Source: Schoenoplectus triqueter
Taxonomy: Eukaryota > Streptophyta > Magnoliopsida > Poales > Cyperaceae
NCBI GenBank assembly: GCA_964058805.1
Contig: CAXKVV010001771.1
Coordinates: 1-29,424, forward strand
DNA length: 29,424 bases
Direction: 5' to 3'
Shown here: positions 21,290-29,424 of the stretch, piece by piece
Numbering within the stretch: position 1 is the stretch's first letter
Layout of the letters: every line of letters starts with the position of its first letter
Translations under genes and position numbers: made by a program
The notes under the pieces: model-generated
What the model saw: the letters and a program-made list of their open reading frames with translations, nothing else
Told to the model about the DNA's origin: nothing
The model's database searches: none

Positions 21290-21770
21290 CTAGGAGCAAC
21301 CATGCATCTCATCAGGGGAAAAGGTACGAATAGTTAAACTTAGTAGTAAATGAATAATTTTAATATATATATTTCTTATTTTGAAAGTAAATTAAATAAA
21401 GTAGAATTTTTTGGATCTTATCCAATTACTACAGTTCTAAAAAATTGTTTTTAATTTTGGAAGGAGAAAAAAGAAATTTCCGAATTTTAGCTGAGTCTAT
21501 TGAATAAATGGATAGAGCCCGATGGCTCCAATTCTGATTAAGTCAAAAAGAAACGAGCTTATGTTCTTTATCTTTATTGGAACGATTTCCCGATCTAATT
21601 AGATGTTAAAAATATATTAGTACCGAATTCGGGAAAAGATGAATGAGTTTTTTTTATGATTGAATTTTTGATCTGATTCATTCAAAAAATGAATCCTAAT
21701 TATTCTTTATTTTGAATTGGAGATGGATGTAATAAAATATATGATTTTTGATAGTCTGTTTCCTTCTCAA
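21290..21770. other. Probable plastid-derived insertion (NUPT)
   Basis: The text from about 21420 to 21745 reads like a chloroplast group II intron or spacer: ATAAATGGATAGAGCCCGAT, AGTCAAAAAGAAACGAGC, CGATCTAATTAGATGTTA and AATTCGGGAAAAGATGAATG are phrases of the style found around trnK/matK and other plastid introns. The exact plastid locus could not be named from memory, and the boundaries are estimates. No plastid coding sequence is seen. Confidence 0.5.
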
Positions 21771-22251
21771 TTCTCCGATGAGCCTGTCAACCATCCTTCG
21801 ACCCTCATATTTTTCAATCATTGTTCCACCCTTGCATCTCATTGTAGCCTATCACCAAATGTACCATATAATAATCATATGTGAACTTATAATAATATAT
21901 TATTCATACATAAATTCTAGTGCTTATGGAGATTTAGTGTGCGCTCTAGAAAAAAAGCGAAAGAGGAGGGGTTTTGAGGGGTGACTGAGTTTTTCACTTT
22001 ATGTTTACTTACTTTATAGTTTAAAATTTTAAATGATAATCTAGAAGAGAGGAGACGCGAGTAGCATCATGAGCTCAAAGCCTCAAATAAAAAAATGAAT
22101 AAAAGTTTACTCAATCTCTACACTCCCCGATTCAAGAGGAATAGCTCTCCACTTATCAGTGTTCCTTCCCCCTCTCTATCCCCTCCTATATTTGTTATCC
22201 CTTCCTATATTTGTTAGTGAAGCACTTGTACTTTTTTTTATTATTGTAAAT
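21771..22251. other. Intergenic DNA, nothing recognised
   Basis: The 78-codon frame at 21748-21984 has no recognisable domain and begins inside the plastid-like block. It is not called as a gene. No repeats with termini were found. Confidence 0.4.
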
Positions 22252-22880
22252 TAGGGCTGCATAAAAAAAAATTTGGCTTGAGCTAAATTAGTGCATAAAA
22301 TTTTTTTGGTTCGAGCTAATCAGACTCAAGCTAATTTAACTCGAGCTAATCTGATTCGATAGTTAAATGAGCTGAGTTTAAGTTAGGGTCGGCTCGAATA
22401 ATAATAGTTTATATATTTTTTCTGCTAAACTCTAATCCGATAATTTATTTATCATTATCTCATCATTTCGGCGGCTTAATGATTTCTCATACTCGCACAT
22501 GACTCGGCTCATATATCTGACTTGATAGTTTTTTTATTGGTCCATACGTTCAAATTAGTGCTAAAATGATATCATTAAAAATATAGTTTATTGATATATA
22601 AATTTTGTACTAACTCATTTATTATTATTTTAGATATGCCAACTTTACAATTTATAGATATACTAAATATAAATATAAATGTTAAACCGAGTCAACATAC
22701 ATATATTGGCTCGTGAGCTAGCTCGAATAGTAATGAGTCGAGTTTGAGCTAGACTTTTCAGCTCAAAGTGTTTCACGAGCTCAACTTGACTCGACTCAAA
22801 TTTTCATTAGCCGAACTTAAACTAAACTCGACTTGCTCGAACTCGACTCGCTCGAACTCGACTCGCTCTAACTCGACTCT
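22252..22880. mobile_element. Decayed hAT-like repeat rich in GAGCTCGA units
   Basis: The left end TAGGGCTGCATAAAAAA is of the plant hAT type. Both ends are filled with reiterated AGCTCGAG, ACTCGAGCTAAT and CTCGAACTCGACTCG units in opposite orientations (22270-22400 and 22700-22880). The right terminus is missing or unrecognisable where the LINE fragment begins. There is no transposase frame. Confidence 0.5.
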
Positions 22881-22885
22881 TTTTT

Positions 22886-23545
22886 TGTAGTTGAAATGTA
22901 AATGTTGCATTGAATATGCGGCCACACAAGAAGAGATCGAGTCAGAAATGATGATATACGGGACAAACTTGGGGTAACACCAATTCAAGAGAAGCTAGTC
23001 CAACACCATTTGTGATGGTTTGGTCATATCCAACGAAGATATCCTGAGACACCAGTATGTAATAGTATTCTAAGTCATCCTGATAACACAAATAAGAGGA
23101 TGAGATCGACCGAAACTGACATGAGAGAAAGCAATAAAAATAAATTTGAATGAATAAAATATATCCAAATAGTTTATTTTGGATAGGAGTGCTTGAAAGA
23201 CGACGACCTAGGTACCAGAATCAAGGATTTAGAATTAAGGATTTAGAAATATGTTTTATAATGTATGGTTTAGAATTAAGGATTTAGAAATATACTTTAT
23301 AATGTAAATTTATTATACTATATTATTATTATTATTATTATTATTATTGGCATTACTATTATTATTAGCATTATTATCATATTATCATTATCATTTTTAT
23401 TTATTTATATTATTATTATTTCATCATCATCATAATTATTATTATTGATATTTGAGATCTCTGATCTTGTGCTTTTAGATTGACTTTCATTTCTAGCCTA
23501 TCTCAACTTATTTGAGATTTAACACTTAATTGTTGTTGTTGTTAA
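22886..23545 (+). mobile_element. 5'-truncated plant L1-type LINE fragment
   Basis: Translation of 22917-23060 gives CGHTRRDRVRNDDIRDKLGV then TPIQEKLVQHHL, stop, WFGHIQRR, matching the tail of plant LINE reverse transcriptase (usual motif LRWFGH). An in-frame TGA replaces the arginine. The 3' end has TAGCCTATCTCAACTTATTT followed by GAGATTTAA and a (GTT)n tail, the well-known 3' terminus of this LINE group. Between them lie a duplicated AAGGATTTAGAAATAT phrase and an ATT microsatellite. All the upstream ORFs are lost. Confidence 0.8.
23321..23449. repeat. (ATT)n / (CAT)n microsatellite region
   Basis: Imperfect trinucleotide runs of ATT, interrupted by GGC, AGC and CATCATCAT segments, expanded within the LINE 3' untranslated region. 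Confidence 0.9.
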
Positions 23546-23966
23546 TTTTCTCTCTTTCTTAACAATAATGATAATACGACTCACCATTCTTGTTGAACAC
23601 CACATTTCAATACTTGTACTCTTAAATTCCTTATATGAGAAAAAAATACTTTCGTCAAATTATATATTTTTTTAATAACTTGAGTTACGATTCATCAGAT
23701 GGCCAACTTAGGTGCAATCTTTGGTACGTCATAGAAATACATATCATGTTTGTTTGACTCGATAACTTCTGCTGTTGTCTGAAAGGAATAGGATTACAAA
23801 CACAAACCTCTCCGGAGTTCATTTCAATAATGTTTATGTTCAATTGAAATTCAATAATGTTGAATTTTTAGGCTTAATTTGTAAGAATGCAAACTAAAAA
23901 AATACTCATAAAAAGCAATTAATTTCCTCTCAACGTGTTGCGTGTATATCTCCATCTCTATCTCTA
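23546..23966. other. AT-rich intergenic DNA, nothing recognised
   Basis: No ORF or element ends were found. A (CTCTAT)n run at 23952-23972 leads directly into the Helitron 5' end. Confidence 0.5.
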
Positions 23967-24408
23967 TCTCTATTCCTTATTAAGCACATATGTATTTTGA
24001 TTCTGCAATAGTTTAGATTTTTTGTTGAATTTTTAGAGCTAATATTACTCGTCGGATTGAGTTATTCATCAAATAATATTACTATCTCTATGACCATTTG
24101 TGTTGAAGTTAGAATTTTCTCTTAATTTTGTTTGTTATGTGAAATACTACATAATTTAGGAGTATAATTGTTCTATTTTATTTTTTTTCTTAGATTGTCA
24201 TCAATTATGAATTTCAACTTTTCTTAAACGCTGAATGTTAATTTTTTTCTCAATTTATATTTATTTTGCATTAATTATGTATTCATAATTGAAATTGACA
24301 TTAATTATTAAATTATCTTTATTTTTATTTTCTTATTTTTTACATGAAAATATGAATTTTTATATTTCTGAAAGATATCACCGTAGCAACGCACGGACAA
24401 TATACTAA
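23967..24408 (+). mobile_element. Non-autonomous Helitron, copy 2
   Basis: It starts TCTCTATTCCTTATTAAGCA just after an A and ends GTAGCAACGCACGGACAATA, then TACTAA, before T. This is as required for insertion between A and T with a CTRR 3' end. It is colinear with copy 1 over about 440 bp, with scattered substitutions and small gaps. It has no coding capacity and would depend on a Helitron-encoded Rep/helicase elsewhere. Confidence 0.75.
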
Positions 24409-24611
24409 TTATATTTAGTTATATTTAGTGAGTTAGTGACTAAGTGCCTCCTAATACTTGGTCGCAACTCTATCCTTTATTCGTAACTAAAACAGAAAAT
24501 TGAAGACGAAAGAATCGAAAATAATAATAAAGAAAATTGCTAAATGTTTTGAATAATAACAGATAATTTGATTGACGTGTCCGGTGTCTCGCAGCATTTG
24601 TTTTATTTAAA

Positions 24612-24887
24612 GTGCTTGGTATTTTAAATTAATAATTGTTGCGACTTAATTAAATTAAAAATGTTTCTCTTCTGCGAGACTTGAACCTGCATCTCTGTAT
24701 GAGAGAGAAGATTAACCATATTTGTGATAAACCTGCATGCGGTTCTAATTAATCACCATTTTGTGTTAAACCTGCAGTTCTAATTATTATTATACATATG
24801 AATGTTAATCCTGCACTACATATATTGGGTTGTAGTTTATTTTTATTAAACCATTTACGAGAACTACGTCATTAAATAACCAAGCAC
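24612..24887. mobile_element. Possible MITE or SINE relic with tRNA-like B box
   Basis: Ends GTGCTTGGTATTTTAAAT and the complement of ATTAAATAACCAAGCAC are imperfect inverted repeats (about 15 bp). On the minus strand at 24676-24687 the text GGTTCAAGTCTC fits a pol III B box (consensus GGTTCGANTCC). A box A could not be fixed with confidence. No target duplication was seen. Confidence 0.3.
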
Positions 24888-26042
24888 GAAATTTATATTT
24901 GCTTGTTTGATCTATTTAGTTTCACTGATTTGACCGACGACGTTAATTAGTAAAGGAGCTATTGAATATTAAATGCTGAAGATTTTAGAACGTGATGCTT
25001 TTAATTTTTTTTACTATTTTTTAGATGATTAGAAAATTCACTTGATTTAATTATTATGAGTCCGTTCAAAAGAGATGATTTTCTAACTATCTTAAAAAAA
25101 TATATAAAATTCTAAAAAATATATAAAATTGGTGTACTAATAGATTTTGTTTCAAAATCATTATGAGCAGTTAGATATATCATTTGAATTTTAAAAATAA
25201 AATAAAAAATTATCGCACATAAGTCATCCATACTATACGTAACACCTGAGCGAACTCAAAACATTAACCCAACAAACAATAACAACGATCGACAAACAAA
25301 TGTTTAAACAACTAAAAAACAAAGAACAATATTTATACATAAAATTGTTGGTATCTTTTAAAATATTATTGTCAATTTGGATTAAACTGGAACTTTCAGA
25401 AGCAATGATGATCTGTTAGTTGTTCGATCTATTGACTATCAGCACCACGCTAATCACGTCATTTTGTGATATATTAATTGATTCCATTTTTAAATCTATA
25501 TGCAGGCTCATATATAATAAACTAATCATGTTTAGTACATCACTCTTGTTACATTAAAAGGAAAGAAAAGGAATATAGTTATTTAATTAATATACATCTC
25601 TGTATTTTTTTTTTCTATTTTCACGGGATGGTAGATTTTATGATAACATTGGTACACCTTTTCATAAAGTACATATAACACCAATATAAGTAATCGGGTA
25701 TATTTCTTCGGCTTTGGTATACATTCGCCTTTTTTAATAGATACAAGTGGACATTTGAAATGCTTTTGTAGCCGAGGACCACAAGCAACTTGCATTAGGA
25801 ACAAACAACTTTCTAATTAAGATACTAATTATATGGTTAGCCTTTGCTTTTTAATAAAGCAAGGTCATTACAAAGAAAAGTACAAGAACCCACCAGCTAA
25901 TCAAGCTGATTAACTTTATCTCAAAATAATTCTTGCTAATTAATTAAGCACCTTTAGTCGCTGCATATATGGTCCTCACTCTTTGATTTGTTGTCCTCTC
26001 TCCCTAAAACAGACACACACACCTCTTTTTCATGGCTTCTAT
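24888..26042. other. AT-rich intergenic DNA, no gene seen
   Basis: Apart from a stretch at about 25020-25200 that resembles the interior of the fold-back MITEs (TTTTCTAACTATCTTAAAAA), nothing was recognised. The 73-codon minus frame at 25583-25804 has no domain. Confidence 0.45.
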
Positions 26043-26311
26043 TGTTAGCGCGGACTGAAACTAAGAAAGACAATTGGAGCTACAAACAGGATAATTAGCG
26101 CCACAAGGAGGACAAATAGGCACTCAAGTAGGATCGTGTTTTTGGTATTCTTTTCTAGAGTTTGAGATGGAAATGAACGGGAAGAGTAAGAGGCAGAGAG
26201 TGAAAGAGACAGTGAGGAAGATTATTCTTTGTTGTTGTTGAGTCTATTACATATATTAGATACAAAACGTAACTCATTGGGCCCAAAAGCAATTTGGGTC
26301 ACAATATAACA
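26043..26311 (-). repeat. 3' LTR of copia element, 269 bp
   Basis: On the plus strand it begins TGTTAGCGCGGACTGAAAC and ends ATATAACA, giving the short inverted ends TGTTA...TAACA typical of copia LTRs. The first 50 bp match the partial LTR at 29372-29424 with a few substitutions and a 2-bp indel, so insertion is fairly recent but not new. Confidence 0.9.
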
Positions 26312-26325
26312 ATCTCCACCTTGAG
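26312..26325 (-). promoter_or_regulatory. Polypurine tract
   Basis: Minus-strand TCAAGGTGGAGAT directly adjoins the 3' LTR, the characteristic plant copia polypurine tract that primes plus-strand DNA synthesis. Confidence 0.85.
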
Positions 26326-26444
26326 ACAAATTGCACCCAAATCAAGCTAATTGTAAACATAAACTAACATAAAATACAACTAGAAGAAACTAGCACAAGG
26401 CTACAACCGAAAAATAAATAAAGTAGAAACAAACTAGCATAAAG

Positions 26445-27209
26445 CTAGCAACAAACCGCCACAGAATTCTTGTAAAATTTGAACTTTACAATTGGAAGAG
26501 GCTTCGTGAGCATGTCCACCGGATTCTTCTCCATATCAATCTTCTTCACAAGAACCTTACCTTCTGAGACTATATCTCACATAAAGTGGTAACGGATATC
26601 AATATGTTTGGTCCTCTCATGATGCATACGGTCTTTTGTCAAATGAACCGCACTTTGATTGTCACAAAACACCATAATGGGACCAACAAAAGAACACAAC
26701 TCACCAACAAATGCCTTAAGCTAAATAGCCTCATTAATTGCCTCCGTAATTGTCATGTATTCAGCTTCGGTACTTGAGAGTGCGACGGTTGGTTGAAGTT
26801 GAGACTTCCAACTAATTGCACACTCACTAAGGGTAAACATGTACCCCGTCGAAGACCTCTTATCAAGATCACCTCCAAAATCTGAATCGACATAATCCGT
26901 TAGTGCACCATCTCCATTTTCAAACACTAAACGTGCATCAATGATACCTTTCAAATAGCGAAAAATCTATTTCACTGCTTCCCAGTGTCCCTTTTCGGCA
27001 CAAGAGAGATACCTACTTACCACACTAACGACTTGAGCAATGTCAGGTCGGGTACACACCATCAAGTACATGAGACTCCCAACCGCACTAGAATATGGAA
27101 TATTTTCCATATATCTTCTTTCACCATTGGATGTTGGACTCAAAACGGTCGAAAGCTTGAAATGCGCCGCAAGAGGAGTTGAAACAACCTTTGCTTTCTC
27201 CATGCCCAA
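26445..27209 (-). pseudogene. pol: copia reverse transcriptase C-terminal end and RNase H
   Basis: The frame opens with MEKAKVVSTPLAAHFKLS and continues through SAVGSLMYLMVCTRPDIA, the region C-terminal to the reverse transcriptase active site. RNase H follows with DSDFGGD (usual DSDYAGD), SSTEAEY and, after a stop, CDNQSA, then the family-typical tail PVDMLTKPL. Two internal stops are visible: TAG at the usual tryptophan after EAI, and TGA in place of arginine after RYHFM. There is also a phase change near 26960. The YVDD catalytic box of the polymerase is absent, lost in the deletion near 27205. Confidence 0.88.
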
Positions 27210-27901
27210 AACTCCTTACCCAAACCCACATTGGAAAGCATACAACAGGCCCTTTCAAGTAGTGTCCTATTCATTCTTTCCGTAACTCCATTTTGTTGTG
27301 GAGTATTCACCATCGTTTTATGCCTAAAAATTCCTTCGGCCTTGCAAAATTCATCAAATCGGTGGTTATAAAATTCAAGACCATTATCGGTTCTCAACCT
27401 CTTAATTTTCTTTCTGATTTGGTTCTCCAAAAGAGTTTTCCACTCTTTAAACACTTTGAAAACTTCACTTTTCTCTTTCAAGAAATAGACCCAAATATTT
27501 CTAAAAAAATCATCAATAAAAGTAAGCAGATAACGATAACCGTTACCTTTTGATGGCTCACGTGAGGGTCCCCAAAGATCCGAATGAATGTAATCCAATG
27601 TTCCCTTGGTCCGATGAATGGCTGTAAAGAAGCTCAATCTCTTTTGCTTGCCAAATACATAATGTTCACAAAACTCCAAACTACTTGTGCATTGACCACA
27701 CAACAAGCCTCTCCTGCTCAAGATGGTCATCCCCCGCTCACTCATTTGCCCTAACCTCATATGCCATAATTTCATAACATCACCCGAGGTAGGACCTAAA
27801 TCCGCAATAGCGGTCGAGCTGATGATCGTGGAACCTTGCAAGAAATAGAGAGTTCCAACTCTCTTCCCTTCATGATAGTGAGAGCCCCTTTGGAAACACA
27901 A
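27201..27901 (-). pseudogene. pol: copia integrase, truncated and degraded
   Basis: After the pre-integrase region (KLWHMRLGQMSERGM) the catalytic core keeps the three acidic residues: Asp in HSDLWGP, Asp in RTDNGLEF and Glu in QQNGVTERMNRT. The zinc-binding motif is damaged: the usual second histidine is Gln (LGQ) and one cysteine of the C-x2-C pair is Tyr (CEHY). The frame breaks after GKEFWA, where it is joined out of phase to the reverse transcriptase tail, so the integrase C-terminal domain is missing. Confidence 0.88.
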
Positions 27902-28449
27902 ATGACTCCACCTTCACTTTGGAACTTACATCCTTTCTCTTCAAGAGAACCCAGAGAAATTAAATTCTTACTCAAATCAGGTATATGCCTCACACCCGTC
28001 AACTTTCGAATTTTACCATCATGAAACTTAATTTTTATTGTGCCAACACCGACAACCTTGCACAAATTGCTATTACCCATAAGCACATTGTCACTAGATG
28101 ACTCATAACTCTCAAACCAATCTCTATTTGGAGTCATGTGTTGAGAAGCACCTATATCCATAATCCAAGAATTCTCATCATTGACACAACTATCAACTAC
28201 ACAAAGTGTGTCATATGTGTCATCACAATTGACCATATTTGTCTTTTCCGAAGAGGCGCATTTATCCACTTTTTGTTTATTTTTTAATTTAAAACAATCG
28301 GCCTTGATGTGTCCCTTCTTCTTACAATAATTACAAATGAGGTCCTTGTGTCTTGATTTGGAACGGGTTCTACCTTCTTTCGGGGGTCTTGTGCCAAGAC
28401 CTACCCCGATCCGTAACCAAACCAACACTTTGACTTCCCTTTTCAACAT
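27796..28449 (-). pseudogene. pol: copia nucleocapsid zinc knuckle and aspartic protease
   Basis: A CCHC knuckle, CNYCKKKGHIKADC, fits C-x2-C-x4-H-x4-C and marks the end of Gag, which packages the RNA. About 60 residues later WIMDIGASQHMT aligns with the protease active site, usually D-(T/S)-G-A; here Ile stands in the middle, which would be expected to impair catalysis. The frame ends in a different phase from integrase, with about 105 bp of overlap, indicating a frameshift. Confidence 0.85.
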
Positions 28450-29022
28450 TGGTCATTTCATTATCCAAATGCAACTTTCCTTGCAAAGTGCTCTTGACAT
28501 CCTCAAGGGTAATTTTCTCTCTACCATACACCATCATATCCCTAAAAGCCTTGTATGATGTGGGTAAAGAACACAACAACAAAAGGACTTGATTCTCATC
28601 CTCTACCTTAACACCTAACCTATCCAAATCATTCAAGATGGAGGTAAACTCTGCAATATGGTTGGAAATAGATATACCTTCTTCCATACAAAAGTGTAGA
28701 GACGCAACTTTAATCGCAACCGGTTAGTTAGAGACTTCTTCATAAAAATATTCTCTAATTTCTCTCACAAATCTTTAACGGTTTTCTCCGAAAGGACCTC
28801 TTGAAGTGTTAAGTTTCTCTAACACAATTGGATGGTGAAAAGAGCTTTGTCATTCATATCTCTCCATTTCTTACCTGTCACCGCATCGGCTAATTGTTCT
28901 CTACCAAAAATGACATCCTTGACACCAATAGTGTACAAGATGACGGCCATACGCACTTGCCATAATGTAAAACTTGACTTCCCATCATACTTCTCAATAT
29001 CAAATTTGATAGACATCTCCAT
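28370..29022 (-). pseudogene. gag: copia Gag (UBN2-type), broken frame
   Basis: The start at 29022 gives MEMSIKFDIEKYDGKSSFTL, typical of plant copia Gag. The frame stops at 28819, and Gag-like sequence resumes with MKKSLTNRLRLK-type text and then MEEGISISNHIAEF in another phase (28687-28370). This includes LLCSLPTSYKAFRDMM, the conserved UBN2 core. Several stops and phase changes show that it is no longer translatable as one protein. Confidence 0.85.
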
Positions 29023-29241
29023 CTCAAATTCACAAACCCCAAATCAATAAATCTCCAAATTATAAAATTTTTCGATTCATCAAGATTCCCAATTACCAAT
29101 TAAATTAAAACACTTCTGGGCAAACAGGACGCGCACCAACTTGAATTGTATAATTCAAAAACAAGTCATCACCTGGTCAGAGAAGAAAACGGGTGAAATG
29201 ATTTGGACAAACCAAAAAGAAATATCACTCCTTCGTGGATG

Positions 29242-29317
29242 GCGATGCCCAGCGCAAGCGGAAACCCAGATCGCGTTTAGCGATGCCCAACGCAAGTGGA
29301 AATCCCAGATCGCACGG
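29242..29317. repeat. 38-bp tandem duplication in copia leader
   Basis: Two head-to-tail copies, beginning GCGATGCCCAGCGCAAGCGG and GCGATGCCCAACGCAAGTGG, lie in the untranslated leader between the primer-binding site and gag. They differ by a few transitions. Confidence 0.85.
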
Positions 29318-29356
29318 CAGTGAATATAAATTTGTGACAGCGGAGAGGAGAGCCAA

Positions 29357-29368
29357 GCTCTTATACCA
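29357..29368 (-). promoter_or_regulatory. Primer-binding site for initiator tRNA-Met
   Basis: Minus-strand TGGTATAAGAGC lies 3 nt after the LTR end and matches the usual plant copia site TGGTATCAGAGC at 11 of 12 positions. Confidence 0.85.
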
Positions 29369-29371
29369 GTT

Positions 29372-29424
29372 TGTTAGCGCGGACTGAAACTTCTAGAAGG
29401 ACAATTGAAGCTACAAACAGGATA
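29372..29424 (-). repeat. 5' LTR of copia element, partial
   Basis: The segment TGTTAGCGCGGACTGAAACT onward repeats the start of the 3' LTR. The rest lies beyond the window. Confidence 0.9.

Larger units (their letters stand above)
26043..29424 (-). mobile_element. Ty1/copia LTR retrotransposon, internally deleted, 5' LTR cut by window
   Basis: Read on the minus strand the order is 5' LTR (partly outside the window), primer-binding site, leader, gag, protease, integrase, the C-terminal end of reverse transcriptase, RNase H, polypurine tract and 3' LTR. Integrase upstream of reverse transcriptase defines copia. The internal region is 3060 bp, about 1 kb or more shorter than usual, because integrase C-terminus and most of reverse transcriptase are missing. 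TCTAT at 26038-26042 may be one copy of the 5-bp target duplication; the other lies beyond the window. Stops and frameshifts make it inactive. Confidence 0.93.

Noticed and set aside
22244..22903. 8-bp target duplication TTGTAAAT / ATGTAAAT for the GAGCTCGA-rich repeat
   Set aside because: The right-hand 8-mer and the bases before it are explained as LINE coding sequence, so the match is probably chance.
25583..25804. 73-codon minus-strand frame
   Set aside because: No recognisable domain, AT-rich, and no supporting context.

Overview
The window is nuclear DNA from a flowering plant, probably a eudicot. It is AT-rich, gene-poor and packed with plant-type transposons: CACTA, hAT, Tourist, Helitron, Ty1/copia and a plant L1-type LINE. 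It also holds one gene of a plant-specific family. The species cannot be named from the sequence alone. Only one host gene is convincing: an intronless AT-hook motif nuclear-localized (AHL) protein gene on the + strand at 11132-11995. Its AT-hook and PPC domain are intact, but the position of the usual family start codon reads CTG instead of ATG. The first in-frame ATG lies 24 codons downstream, and two short upstream ORFs sit in the presumed leader. Layout, left part: 1-2152 is the right portion of a CACTA element cut by the window edge. 2153-4265 holds nothing recognisable. 4269-4530 is a Tourist-type MITE with TAA target duplications. 6440-7531 is a cluster of fold-back MITEs embedded in (TA)n tracts. 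7979-10085 is a complete non-autonomous CACTA element with a TTC duplication and exon-like interior. The AHL gene and its flanks occupy about 10090-12330. Layout, middle part: 12936-15591 is a second fold-back MITE cluster. One of its members (13351-15190) is split by a GGGTC-rich hAT-like element (13695-15125) with a decayed 8-bp duplication. 15707-16206 is a long inverted repeat enclosing seven near-perfect GC-rich palindromes, the strangest structure in the window. 17558-18978 is another complete CACTA element with AACCGGTT-rich arms and an AGA duplication. A short hAT MITE (19693-19884) lies 17 bp before a non-autonomous Helitron (19902-20339), and a second copy of that Helitron lies at 23967-24408. 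21290-21770 resembles plastid intron DNA. 22252-23545 is a decayed hAT-like repeat abutting a 5'-truncated LINE. Layout, right end: 26043 to the window edge is a minus-strand Ty1/copia retrotransposon. Its 3' LTR, polypurine tract, primer-binding site and the start of its 5' LTR are all present, but a large internal deletion removed the end of integrase and most of reverse transcriptase, and the remaining frames carry stops and frameshifts. The genes do not form a pathway. The locus is a single developmental-regulator gene between layers of nested repeats, and nearly every element shows decay.
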